A stretch of 58,153 bases of DNA from an uncultured Oscillospiraceae bacterium (GTDB lineage: Bacteria > Bacillota > Clostridia > Oscillospirales > Oscillospiraceae): NCBI GenBank assembly GCA_950097245.1, contig CATNCS010000009.1, positions 1-58,153 on the forward strand, in the 5' to 3' direction. A model generated the notes under the pieces. The model was not told the DNA's origin and ran no database searches. It was given only the letters and a program-made list of their open reading frames with translations. Made by a program: the position numbers and the translations under genes. Positions 1-6,388 of the stretch are shown piece after piece; the first letter of the stretch is position 1; each line of letters starts with the position of its first letter.

Positions 1-597
1 GCCGACCTGCTGAAGCTGTGCAAAACCAAGAAGACTGAACTGCTGTTTTTGGCCCTGTTTTTGAAAATGCTCAAGGTGGGCGGGCGGTGCGCCTGTATCG
101 TTCCGGACGGCGTGCTGTTCGGGTCCTCCAAGGCCCACCGGGATATCCGCCGGGAGCTGGTGGACAACCACCGCCTGGAGGCGGTTATCTCCATGCCCTC
201 GGGGGTGTTCAAGCCCTACGCCGGGGTGTCCACCGGGGTACTCATCTTCACCAAAACCGGCCACGGCGGAACGGACAAGGTGTGGTTCTACGATATGCGG
301 GCGGACGGCTTCTCCCTGGATGATAAGCGGTCCCCCGTGGCGGAGAACGACATCCCCGATATCGTCGCCCGGTTCCATGACCTGGCCGGGAAGGAGGCCC
401 GGGAGCGCACCGAGCAGTCCTTCCTGGTGCCCAGGGAGGAGATTGTGGAGAATGGCTACGATCTGTCCATCAACAAGTACAAAAAGACCGAGTATGTCCC
501 CGTGGAGTACCCGCCCACCAGCGAGATTTTCGTCCAGCTGCGCCAGCTGGAAGCCGAGATTCAGAAGGGACTGGAGGAATTGGAGGGGATGGTGTGA
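1..597 (+). CDS. hsdM: Type I restriction-modification DNA methyltransferase subunit HsdM (3' part)
   Basis: The reading frame is open from the first base, so the 5' end lies outside the window; 198 codons are present. The product is the C-terminal part of an N6-adenine DNA methylase of the HsdM family, which methylates the target adenine when complexed with HsdS. Seen: the block LLFLALFLKMLKVGG, then IVPDGVLFGSS and VFKPYAGVSTGVLIFTK, all typical of the second half of the HsdM catalytic domain; the NPPF motif would lie upstream. The stop TGA overlaps the ATG of hsdS, the normal translational coupling of this operon. The specificity subunit downstream is broken, so this methylase probably lacks its target-recognition partner unless another hsdS exists elsewhere. 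Confidence 0.93.
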   Translation, partial: ADLLKLCKTKKTELLFLALFLKMLKVGGRCACIVPDGVLFGSSKAHRDIRRELVDNHRLEAVISMPSGVFKPYAGVSTGVLIFTKTGHGGTDKVWFYDMRADGFSLDDKRSPVAENDIPDIVARFHDLAGKEARERTEQSFLVPREEIVENGYDLSINKYKKTEYVPVEYPPTSEIFVQLRQLEAEIQKGLEELEGMV

Positions 598-743
598 TGG
601 CGAGATTGGGGGACATTTTTACAATATCTTCTGGTGGAACACCAGATAAAAGACAGGCGAAGTATTATGAAAATGGAACTATTTCATGGGTGAAAACAGG
701 AGATTTAAAAGAAAAATATGTTTCACATATAAATTCTACAATT
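597..743 (+). pseudogene. hsdS: hsdS specificity subunit, 5' fragment only
   Basis: The start ATG overlaps the hsdM stop; GGAGG lies 8 bases upstream. The first 50 or so codons encode the classic start of a type I target-recognition domain: ARLGDIFTISSGGTP, then YYENGTISWVKTGDL. Homology ends near codon 50 and the frame stops at about 812 after unrelated residues. From about 740 the sequence resembles a relaxase gene in another frame. A complete HsdS has about 400 residues and two recognition domains, so this is a truncated remnant made by a recombination event. Base composition is AT-richer than in hsdM, as usual for the variable recognition domain. Confidence 0.85.
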
Positions 744-1030
744 CTCCTGCCGATTACGCCCGTATGCGTGAGGTGTCAGACCGGCTTTGCCGGGAGTACG
801 CTATTTCTGTGATAGAGAACCCTGGCGGGCGGGCCAAAAACTACGCAGAATGGCAGGCCGAGCAGAACGGCAAGCCCACCCACCGGGGCACCATCCGGGC
901 CGACATTGACCGGGCCATCCTCGCCTCCACCACCGAGCGCGACTTTCTGCGGGTGATGGCTGGCAGTATCACCGCCGATATGAACCGGCTCTTTGCCGCC
1001 CAGGAGAAAGCGCAGAAATACTCTTTCTGA
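740..1030 (+). pseudogene. Relaxase/mobilization nuclease fragment
   Basis: The frame ending at the TGA of 1030 carries residues such as ADYARMREVSDRLCREY and KNYAEWQAEQNGKPTHRG. These resemble the middle of MobA/VirD2-type relaxases common in Clostridia conjugative elements (recognition from memory, no search run). The N-terminal catalytic tyrosine and histidine triad are absent and the last 25 residues do not fit the family, so at least two breakpoints are likely. The fragment starts exactly where hsdS homology ends. It indicates that a conjugative or mobilizable element once lay inside the restriction locus. Confidence 0.65.
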
Positions 1031-1071
1031 TATTGTTATCCATGGCCAGACCCAGGACAGGGCGGCTTTTT

Positions 1072-1194
1072 TCATTCCTCAAGCAGCTTTGAAACGGGAA
1101 CTTCGAGCGCATCCGCAATTCTGAACAGCGTCTTCATCGACACGCCAAAAGTCTGTGTCTTTGACGCTGCCTTGATGCTTTCCAATACATAAAT
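1072..1194 (-). pseudogene. XRE-family HTH regulator, 3' remnant
   Basis: On the minus strand about 39 codons read without a stop and end in SMKTLFRIADALEVPVSKLLEE-stop, the usual last helix of a short Cro/C1-type repressor. The DNA-binding helix-turn-helix is missing because the frame meets a stop at about 1195, next to the promoter of the HU gene. Too short for an independent gene; I read it as debris of a mobile element. Confidence 0.6.
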
Positions 1195-1197
1195 TTA

Positions 1198-1226
1198 TTG
1201 ACACTCCTGATGTTCAACTATATAAT
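1198..1226 (+). promoter_or_regulatory. Consensus sigma-A promoter of the HU gene
   Basis: TTGACA at 1198-1203 and TATAAT at 1221-1226 with a 17-bp spacer, a perfect consensus promoter. Transcription would start near 1233, giving an untranslated leader of about 78 nt that contains two inverted repeats. Confidence 0.85.
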
Positions 1227-1233
1227 GCAGATT

Positions 1234-1296
1234 TGTCCAGTCTTTTACTTGATTGGACACACACAATGTTATTGGCAAAGGGGTACTCTTTGCCAA
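1234..1296 (+). promoter_or_regulatory. Two inverted repeats in the HU mRNA leader
   Basis: TGTCCA at 1234-1239 pairs with TGGACA at 1254-1259 (longer arms with one mismatch), lying at the predicted transcription start. TTGGCAAAG at 1272-1280 pairs perfectly with CTTTGCCAA at 1288-1296, just before the ribosome site AGGAGG. The first could be an operator; the second could form an RNA hairpin that modulates translation. No trans-acting factor can be named. Confidence 0.6.
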
Positions 1297-1310
1297 AATA
1301 GGAGGAAAAT

Positions 1311-1622
1311 ATGAATAAGCAGGAATTGATCGAACGTATGGCAGGCAAGACCGGGATGGCAAAAAAGGACTGTGGTATTGCCTTGGATGGTATGCTGTCT
1401 GCAATCACAGAGGCTTTGCAAAAGGATGACAAAATAAAGCTGACTGGCTTTGGCACTTTTGAGGTGAAGCACCGGGCCGCCAGAACAGGCCGCAATCCGC
1501 AAACCAAGGAGACTGTGGAAATTCCGGCGCAGAGCGTTCCGGTGTTTAAGGCGGGAAAGGTCTTGAAAGAAAGCATTCTTGGTAGCAGCGAGAAAAGAGT
1601 ATTGTCAAAAGCTGCGCTTTAG
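1311..1622 (+). CDS. hup: HU-family DNA-bending protein
   Basis: 103 residues, slightly longer than the usual 90. It begins MNKQELIERMAGKTGM and shows the HU/IHF hallmark GFGTFEVKHRAARTGRNPQT (beta-arm with the intercalating proline region), followed by FKAGKVLKE. HU dimers bind and bend DNA non-specifically and assist site-specific recombination. AGGAGG lies 5 bases before the ATG. The last 12 residues (SSEKRVLSKAAL) extend past the family end. Its setting is accessory: debris on the left, a TetR gene and a tyrosine recombinase on the right, so it may be an element-borne HU serving the recombinase; that role is inference. It has its own consensus promoter. Confidence 0.92.
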   Translation: MNKQELIERMAGKTGMAKKDCGIALDGMLSAITEALQKDDKIKLTGFGTFEVKHRAARTGRNPQTKETVEIPAQSVPVFKAGKVLKESILGSSEKRVLSKAAL

Positions 1623-1676
1623 TATATAATTCCTCTGTGAATAGGTGACAGGAGAAGTGGTTATTGCAGGGGGGAA

Positions 1677-2300
1677 GTGATTACACTGGATGATACCAAG
1701 ACCCGGATCATCGTTGCCGCAATCAAGGCTGTACGGCAGTATGGCCTGGAAGGGGTGCGCATCCAGAACGTCAGCGAGCTGGCGGGGATTTCATCAGGAG
1801 CGATTTACCGCCACTTTGACGGCAAGGATCAACTGCTGGTGGAGTGCTTCACTTATGTGGACAAGCAGGCGGCGGCAATCTTTGAACATTTGAAATTCAA
1901 CCCGCTGCTTATGCTCACTGACCCTATGGGTGCGGTAAAGGCGCTGTGGGTGCCCTATTTTCGGTTTTGGACATCCCGCCCGGACGAAACAGTTTTTTAT
2001 CACCGCTTTCGGGACAGTACGTTTTTCCCCCAGTATGACAAGAGCCGGGATGTGACCTATTTCAAGACGTTTATTGGAATGGTTGACGTTTTCAAAAAGG
2101 TATTTCCAATCCTGGACAAAATCAATCAGGATTTATTGTGGCTCCACGTCCTCACATCCACTGTTATGTACGCAAAGTATGTGGTGGAAGGGACGCTTCC
2201 AGACAATCAGGAAACCGAGGACACTGTGTTTCAGTTGTTAACCACTGGACTGAGCGGCTATTTGAAACCGGAGAAGCCTAAAAAATCAAGACGAAAATGA
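1677..2300 (+). CDS. TetR/AcrR-family transcriptional regulator
   Basis: 207 residues from a GTG start behind a G-rich run (ribosome site close and weak, so the start is uncertain). Residues 8-55 form the TetR helix-turn-helix: IIVAAIKAVRQYGLEGVR, then ELAGISSGAIYRHFDGKDQLL. The C-terminal ligand domain is not diagnostic. It ends in a basic tail KPKKSRRK. A rho-independent terminator overlaps its stop codon. Two TGAAC-N-TTCA-like palindromes lie immediately downstream, before the recombinase gene, and are the obvious candidate operators; TetR proteins usually bind such dyads. Its natural target gene may be the recombinase or a gene lost in rearrangement. Confidence 0.9.
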   Translation: MITLDDTKTRIIVAAIKAVRQYGLEGVRIQNVSELAGISSGAIYRHFDGKDQLLVECFTYVDKQAAAIFEHLKFNPLLMLTDPMGAVKALWVPYFRFWTSRPDETVFYHRFRDSTFFPQYDKSRDVTYFKTFIGMVDVFKKVFPILDKINQDLLWLHVLTSTVMYAKYVVEGTLPDNQETEDTVFQLLTTGLSGYLKPEKPKKSRRK

Positions 2301-2329
2301 AAATGTGCCGCTGGAGGCGGTTCATTTTT
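2300..2329 (+). terminator. Rho-independent terminator after the TetR gene
   Basis: Outer arms AAAATG and CATTTT flank the inner stem CCGC/GCGG with a 5-base loop, followed by a T run. Confidence 0.75.
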
Positions 2330-2342
2330 AGTAGTTTGATAA

Positions 2343-2420
2343 TGAACGTTCACTATCATACCGGTTAAAGGCACGCTCGGTTCTCAAATTTTTTTGGCGC
2401 TAAGGGGGAGTGAACATTCA
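2343..2420. promoter_or_regulatory. Two TetR-type operator palindromes
   Basis: TGAACGTTCA at 2343-2352 is a perfect 10-bp palindrome. A second site, AGTGAACATTCACT (2410-2423 with flanks), shares TGAACnTTCA. They lie 68 bp apart between the TetR gene and the recombinase gene. Half-site, size and position fit TetR-family operators. No convincing -35/-10 pair was found between them and the recombinase. Confidence 0.6.
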
Positions 2421-2488
2421 CTAACTTTGGAATAACCTTCTTTCTATTCGGAAAACTATCTGCATCGAATACAAAGGAGATTATTGCC

Positions 2489-3349
2489 ATGTTCAGCCAG
2501 GAAGCAGCTTTCACAATTACCGCCGACCACATTTCCCAATATGCGGCGCACCTCCAGGAACAAGAGAGAGCCAAGAATACTGTAAAGAAATATGTTCATG
2601 ACCTTAACGATTTCATGTTGTTTCTGAATGGGAAAGCCGTCACAAAGGTGGCCGTGATCGCGTGGAAAGAGCATCTGGCTGATACCTATACCCCAGCCAC
2701 AGTCAATTCCATGCTGGCAGCGGTCAACAGTTTTTTCCAGTTCATGGACTGGCCGAAGCTGTCTGTCAGGCCGCTGAAAGTACAGCGTCCCCTTTTCTGT
2801 GATGAAAGCCGGGAAATGACCCGCGCTGAATATGTCCGTTTGGTGAACGCGGCCCAGCGGCAGGGAAATGAACGGCTGTCCCTGCTTCTTCAAACGATTT
2901 GCGCCACTGGCATCCGGGTATCAGAACTCCGATTTATCACTGTGGACGCTGTGAACCTGGGCCGTACTGTGGTCACGAACAAGGGAAAACGGCGAACTGT
3001 TTTTCTGCCTGGAAAGCTGTGCGGGCTGCTGAAAAAGTATCTGAAAAAACAAAAAATCACCGACGGATCGGTGTTTGTGACGCGGACGGGCAAACCCCTT
3101 GACCGCTCCAATATCTGGCGGGATATGAAGGCTCTGTGTGAAAGCGCCGGGGTTGAGCCAGACAAGGTGTTCCCCCACAACCTGCGGCATCTGTTCGCCC
3201 GGACGTATTACTCGCTGGAAAAGGATTTGTCCCGGCTGGCGGATATTCTGGGCCATTCCAATGTCAGCACCACCCGCATTTATACCGCAGAGAGCGGTTT
3301 TGTTCACGCCCGACAGATGGAGCGGCTGGGTCTGATCCTTACAACATAA
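2489..3349 (+). CDS. Tyrosine recombinase (XerC/D-like), probable promoter invertase
   Basis: 286 residues, a complete minimal tyrosine recombinase. Residues 12-90 are the SAM-like core-binding domain and 105-285 the catalytic domain. Catalytic residues visible: R143 in ATGIRVSEL, a lysine in the beta-hairpin TNKGKRR (165-167), H230 and R233 in HNLRHLFA, H256 in LGHSNVSTT, and the nucleophile Y265 in RIYT. Ribosome site AAAGGAG lies before the ATG. Such enzymes exchange strands at pairs of inverted arms around a 6-8 bp core. The gene's TAA lies inside one such site (3341-3364), and an inverted partner lies at 3561-3584, which strongly suggests that this enzyme inverts the segment between them. 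Upstream TetR operators may control it. It lacks the arm-binding domain of phage integrases. Confidence 0.95.
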   Translation: MFSQEAAFTITADHISQYAAHLQEQERAKNTVKKYVHDLNDFMLFLNGKAVTKVAVIAWKEHLADTYTPATVNSMLAAVNSFFQFMDWPKLSVRPLKVQRPLFCDESREMTRAEYVRLVNAAQRQGNERLSLLLQTICATGIRVSELRFITVDAVNLGRTVVTNKGKRRTVFLPGKLCGLLKKYLKKQKITDGSVFVTRTGKPLDRSNIWRDMKALCESAGVEPDKVFPHNLRHLFARTYYSLEKDLSRLADILGHSNVSTTRIYTAESGFVHARQMERLGLILTT

Positions 3350-3364
3350 TTTTTGTTATGTTGT
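3341..3364 (+). repeat. Left recombination site of the invertible segment
   Basis: ACAACATAA, a 6-bp core TTTTTG, then TTATGTTGT: perfect 9-bp inverted arms around a 6-bp asymmetric core, the layout of XerC/D-type crossover sites. It contains the recombinase stop codon (3347-3349). Confidence 0.85.
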
Positions 3365-3575
3365 TGTTTAGACCGCAACAGGTCAATATACATATCGCAT
3401 TATACAGGAAAAACGGCTTTCTGACAAGTCCTTTTACAACTTAGGCATGAAGAAACTGACGGGATGCTCTCTATATTTATCTCGCCTGTCTTTTCTTGCA
3501 CTTTTTTCAGACTCTCTGCGTCCTTACAGTGAAATTGGGGCGGTTGGGCTTCACTCTAATACAACATAACAAAAA
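3350..3575. other. Invertible promoter segment (shown in OFF orientation)
   Basis: About 220 bp between the cores of two inverted 24-bp sites that differ at one of 24 positions. It contains no ORF, but does contain a strong promoter on the minus strand (3399-3427). Inversion about the cores maps coordinate x to about 6925 minus x, which would place the promoter at about 3498-3526 pointing right, with transcription starting near 3533, some 90 nt before the GGDEF gene start. In the orientation given, it fires leftward into the 3' end of the recombinase gene. A small hairpin GACC-N6-GGTC (3371-3384) lies between promoter and left site. Inversion itself is inferred, not observed. Confidence 0.8.
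3399..3427 (-). promoter_or_regulatory. Promoter inside the invertible segment
   Basis: On the minus strand: -35 TTGTCA (3427-3422), 17-bp spacer, -10 TATAAT (3404-3399). Five of six and six of six consensus matches. It is the only strong promoter between the recombinase and the c-di-GMP genes; on the plus strand only weak matches exist (TTGGGG-16-TAATAC at 3535-3562). Confidence 0.85.
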
Positions 3576-3584
3576 TTAAGTTGT
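3561..3584 (-). repeat. Right recombination site of the invertible segment
   Basis: Read on the minus strand: ACAACTTAA, core TTTTTG, TTATGTTGT. It matches the left site at 23 of 24 positions in inverted orientation. Sequence outside the 24 bp is not shared, so the site is sharply bounded. Confidence 0.85.
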
Positions 3585-3624
3585 TAATAGGCAGCTTGAG
3601 TTAAATATAGTGAGGGATATGAGT

Positions 3625-4545
3625 ATGGAAAAAATATTGATCGTGGACGACAGCATTGTGCAGGCAGCACAGCTAAAGTCAATTATAGAAGATGAGTATG
3701 ATATTACCGTCGCACAAACTGCGGAGGACGGGCTGCGTTTAGTGAGCGAGGGGGATTTTTCCCTCATTCTGCTGGATGTCGTGATGCCTGGAATGGACGG
3801 TTTTACGCTGCTGAAAATGTTGCAGGAGCAAATCGTGACTCAAAGCATCCCGGTCATCTTGATTACCAGCCTTGCAGATGTGACGAATGAGCAGCGTGGA
3901 CTTGTTTTAGGAGCCGTGGATTATATTACAAAGCCATACATTCCACTGATCGTTAAGGCAAGGGTCAACACACATATCAAACTCTACAAATATCGCAGAC
4001 AGATTGAGCAGCAATCCATGACCGACCAACTGACAGGAATTGCCAACCGGCGTCGGTATGAACAATACAGCGCGACAAAATGGAGAGAAGCGATCCGCCT
4101 GCACGTTCCGTTCTCCATCTGTATGTTTGATATTGACCGCTTCAAAGTGTATAACGATACCTTTGGCCATCCTGCCGGAGATAAGGTGATCGCTTCCGTT
4201 GCTCAGACAGCGGCGTCCTATTTGAAACGCAGTACGGATTTTCTTGCCCGCTATGGCGGCGAGGAATTTGTGGCATTGTCCCTGGGCGACAGTTCGCAGC
4301 AGATTTTTGAACACTTGAAGAAAATCCGACAGGCAGTAGAAAACCTGCACATCCCCCATGATCCGTCTGTGGCTGAATGGGTCACGGTCAGTGTCGGAGG
4401 GGTCACGATTGTTCCTGATACGGAAAGCACCTATGATTTTTACTTAAAAATCGCGGACACCATGCTGTACGATGCAAAGAAAAACGGCCGGAACCGGGTC
4501 GTTTGGGCCGATGAAAGGCTGAAACAGTTGTGGGAAAAAAGGTAG
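3625..4545 (+). CDS. Response regulator with GGDEF domain (diguanylate cyclase)
   Basis: 306 residues from the ATG at 3625, 8 bases after GAGGG; an in-frame GTG at 3610 is less likely. Residues 1-118 are a receiver domain: acidic D8-D9, phospho-acceptor D51 in LLDVVMPGMDG, K103 in ITKPY. Residues 130-300 are a GGDEF domain: DQLTGIANRRR, FDIDRFKVYNDTFGHPAGD, and the active-site GGEEF at 211-215. RSTD (202-205) lies exactly five residues before it, the RxxD inhibitory site. So it should be an active, product-inhibited synthase of c-di-GMP from two GTP, activated by phosphorylation as in PleD/WspR. No histidine kinase is nearby. It heads an operon with the PilZ gene and the adhesin fragment, and its only strong promoter is the invertible one. 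Confidence 0.95.
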   Translation: MEKILIVDDSIVQAAQLKSIIEDEYDITVAQTAEDGLRLVSEGDFSLILLDVVMPGMDGFTLLKMLQEQIVTQSIPVILITSLADVTNEQRGLVLGAVDYITKPYIPLIVKARVNTHIKLYKYRRQIEQQSMTDQLTGIANRRRYEQYSATKWREAIRLHVPFSICMFDIDRFKVYNDTFGHPAGDKVIASVAQTAASYLKRSTDFLARYGGEEFVALSLGDSSQQIFEHLKKIRQAVENLHIPHDPSVAEWVTVSVGGVTIVPDTESTYDFYLKIADTMLYDAKKNGRNRVVWADERLKQLWEKR

Positions 4546-4587
4546 TCTGACTGACATCAAAATATCAATTCATATGGGAGGTATATT

Positions 4588-5283
4588 GTGAGCTTATTGG
4601 AGCTTTTCAGAAAAAGGGCAAAAGAACGGCCACCTCAAGAGGATAAAGATACAAATGGCACAGAAGAACTCGATATTTATTCGGGTATGCGGGTGGAAGT
4701 AACAACCGCCGCAGGACAGATACTCTTTGTGGCAAAGCTGATGGGCCTGCATGGGGACAAGGCGGAGCTGCACCAATATTCGGAGGCCGCGATTGTCAAG
4801 GATGTTGAAACCATCCATGCCAGGATCAGAGGATATAGCGACTATGAGCGCAAAGCGGTCTATATGGAGGGCATAATTACACCCGGCCCCAAGCATATAT
4901 GGCAAGTGGAGGAGCTGACCATCGTCCGCGTGGGAAATGACCGTGCCTTTTTCCGCCTGACCACAAACCTTGACGCCACCGCCACCATGTTCAGCGGATT
5001 GGCAATGGGAGAAAAGCCCTGCAAGCTGCTGAACATCAGTGTGGGCGGGGCCAGCGTCAGCTCGGAGTACAGATACCACAAGGGAGACAAATTTCTGCTG
5101 AAGGTCAGGCTGTTGGAGGACAGGCCGGAATCGGTCATGTTCAGCCAAATCGTGCGCGTTGTAGAAAAGGACGAGGGAAAATTCGAGTACGGGTGCCGAT
5201 TTTTGGAATTGACCGAAGTCGATCAGGAACAAATAACACGGAATATTTTTGCAGTCCAGCGCCAAAAAAGGGGACGTTCCTAA
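4588..5283 (+). CDS. PilZ-domain c-di-GMP receptor (YcgR-like)
   Basis: 231 residues from a GTG start, with GGGAGG 6 bases upstream. Residues 25-105 look like the beta-rich N-terminal domain of YcgR-type proteins. Residues 117-225 are a PilZ domain with both ligand motifs: RxxxR (R119-R123, in NDRAFFRL) and N-x-S-x-x-G (NISVGG, 149-154). It should bind c-di-GMP made by the cyclase 42 bp upstream. Short spacing on both sides places it in one operon with the cyclase and the secreted protein, so it may connect c-di-GMP with surface or motility functions. No flagellar genes are in the window. Its direct effector target cannot be read from the sequence. Confidence 0.9.
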   Translation: MSLLELFRKRAKERPPQEDKDTNGTEELDIYSGMRVEVTTAAGQILFVAKLMGLHGDKAELHQYSEAAIVKDVETIHARIRGYSDYERKAVYMEGIITPGPKHIWQVEELTIVRVGNDRAFFRLTTNLDATATMFSGLAMGEKPCKLLNISVGGASVSSEYRYHKGDKFLLKVRLLEDRPESVMFSQIVRVVEKDEGKFEYGCRFLELTEVDQEQITRNIFAVQRQKRGRS

Positions 5284-5314
5284 ACATTCGTGAAAACATA
5301 AAGGAGAGTAGAAA

Positions 5315-5608
5315 ATGAGTATGTTCTATCGCCATAATCGCGGCGGCAAGCGGCTCCAAAGAAAACCAAAGTCTGAAAACAATTCAGGAGCACGGCTTGC
5401 CGCGCTCCTTTTGTGTTTGTCCATGCTGATGGGCTTCCTCCCCGCGCTGGCATCTGCGGCAGACAATGAGGAAAAACTTTCCAGCATTGTGACGTTTGAA
5501 AGCATTTCCCTTCACTACGCTGGTGCTGGCGGTCAGCCGGAGGCTGCTGCCATTCAAAATGGCGCATTGATCGGACGAGATAAACAGTTAGCTTTGCGTT
5601 ATACATAG
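5315..5608 (+). pseudogene. Secreted surface protein (Cna-B/adhesin-like), N-terminal fragment
   Basis: 97 codons with a good ribosome site (AAAGGAG). A basic N-terminus is followed by a hydrophobic stretch, ARLAALLLCLSMLMGFLP, and a cleavage site ALASAADN: a Sec signal peptide. After that comes IVTFESISLHYAG and LALRYT, which resembles the start of the large Cna-B/isopeptide-type surface proteins of gut Clostridia (from memory, moderate confidence). The frame then runs straight into hsdR sequence and stops. Such adhesins usually exceed 1000 residues with a C-terminal LPXTG motif, so more than 90% of the gene is gone. It is the third gene of the invertible-promoter operon and suggests that the intact module controls cell-surface adhesion. 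Confidence 0.7.
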
Positions 5609-5610
5609 TG

Positions 5611-6292
5611 TAGCCAACATCCCGGCGATTCAGAAGCAGGCTCCGCTGATTGACAAGATCCTCCATACCAACTAACTGGACGATGCGGAGATCTATGAGT
5701 TTGAACACATCCGGGAGAGACTGCGGGATCTGATCAAGTACATCCCGTGGAACTGGCTCATTATACCACTAATTTTGACGATGAAGTTTTGTCCATGGAC
5801 TGGAAGAAGTCAGAGCTGGAGAACAATGATTTACAGAACTACAAAGCCAAAGCGGAGTTCTATGTCCGCCAGCACCAGGACGAGGTGGTGATTGCCAAGC
5901 TGAAAGGAAACGTCCCACTGACCCAGGGGGACGTTGGAGCGCTGGAGCGTATCCTCTGGAGCGAGGTGGGCTCCAGAGAGGACTATGAAGCGGAGGTCGG
6001 CGCCAAGCCCTTGGGGGAGTTCGTCCGGGAGATCGTGGGCCTGGACATGAGAGCGGCGAAAGAGGCCTTTGCGGATTACCTCAATAACGCAAATCTGGAC
6101 AGCCGGCAGATTTACTTTGTCAACCAGATCGTGGAGTACATTGTGCGCAACGGTATGATGAAAGACCTGTCCGTTCTTCAGGAACCACCCTTCACCGACC
6201 AGGGCAGCGTGGTGGAGGTGTTCACCGACCTGTCCCTGTGGCTGGGAATCAAAGCGGTGGTCGACAGGATCAACTCCAATGCCGCAGTGTGA
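5611..6292 (+). pseudogene. hsdR: hsdR type I restriction subunit, 3' remnant
   Basis: The last 230 or so codons of a type I restriction ATPase (EcoEI_R C-terminal family). From 5611 the frame reads VANIPAIQKQAPLIDKILH, then an in-frame TAA (tyrosine expected), then FEHIRERLRDLIKYIP. A one-base shift near 5740 moves the reading to the frame with YTTNFDDEVLSMDW, which continues to the TGA at 6292 through LWSEVGSREDYE and LQEPPFTDQGSVVEVF. With its helicase and nuclease domains lost, a stop and a frameshift, it cannot encode a restriction enzyme. It is the far half of the locus whose hsdM-hsdS part lies at 1-743. Confidence 0.88.
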
Positions 6293-6304
6293 ATGTAACA
6301 ATTT

Positions 6305-6348
6305 AAAGACCTGGGGCTGGATCACATTGATCAAAACCCCAGGTCTTT
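6305..6348. terminator. Bidirectional terminator after hsdR
   Basis: AAAGACCTGGGG at 6305-6316 pairs perfectly with CCCCAGGTCTTT at 6337-6348 (12 bp), lying between convergent genes. Confidence 0.85.
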
Positions 6349-6388
6349 ATACTTAATCACAGATCTGATTCGGTGAAACGTATTCCGG

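Noticed and set aside
3341..3364. The 24-bp palindrome as a simple terminator of the recombinase gene
   Set aside because: AT-rich weak stem, overlapping the stop codon, and duplicated in inverted form 200 bp away; a crossover site explains it better.
3341..3584. hsdS shuffling by the tyrosine recombinase
   Set aside because: Such recombinases can invert hsdS genes, but the inverted sites here enclose no hsdS sequence and bound a promoter; the only hsdS piece lies 2.6 kb away without a copy of the site.
5747..6292. Independent 181-residue gene
   Set aside because: It is the in-frame tail of hsdR; upstream frames continue the same protein with a frameshift and a stop.
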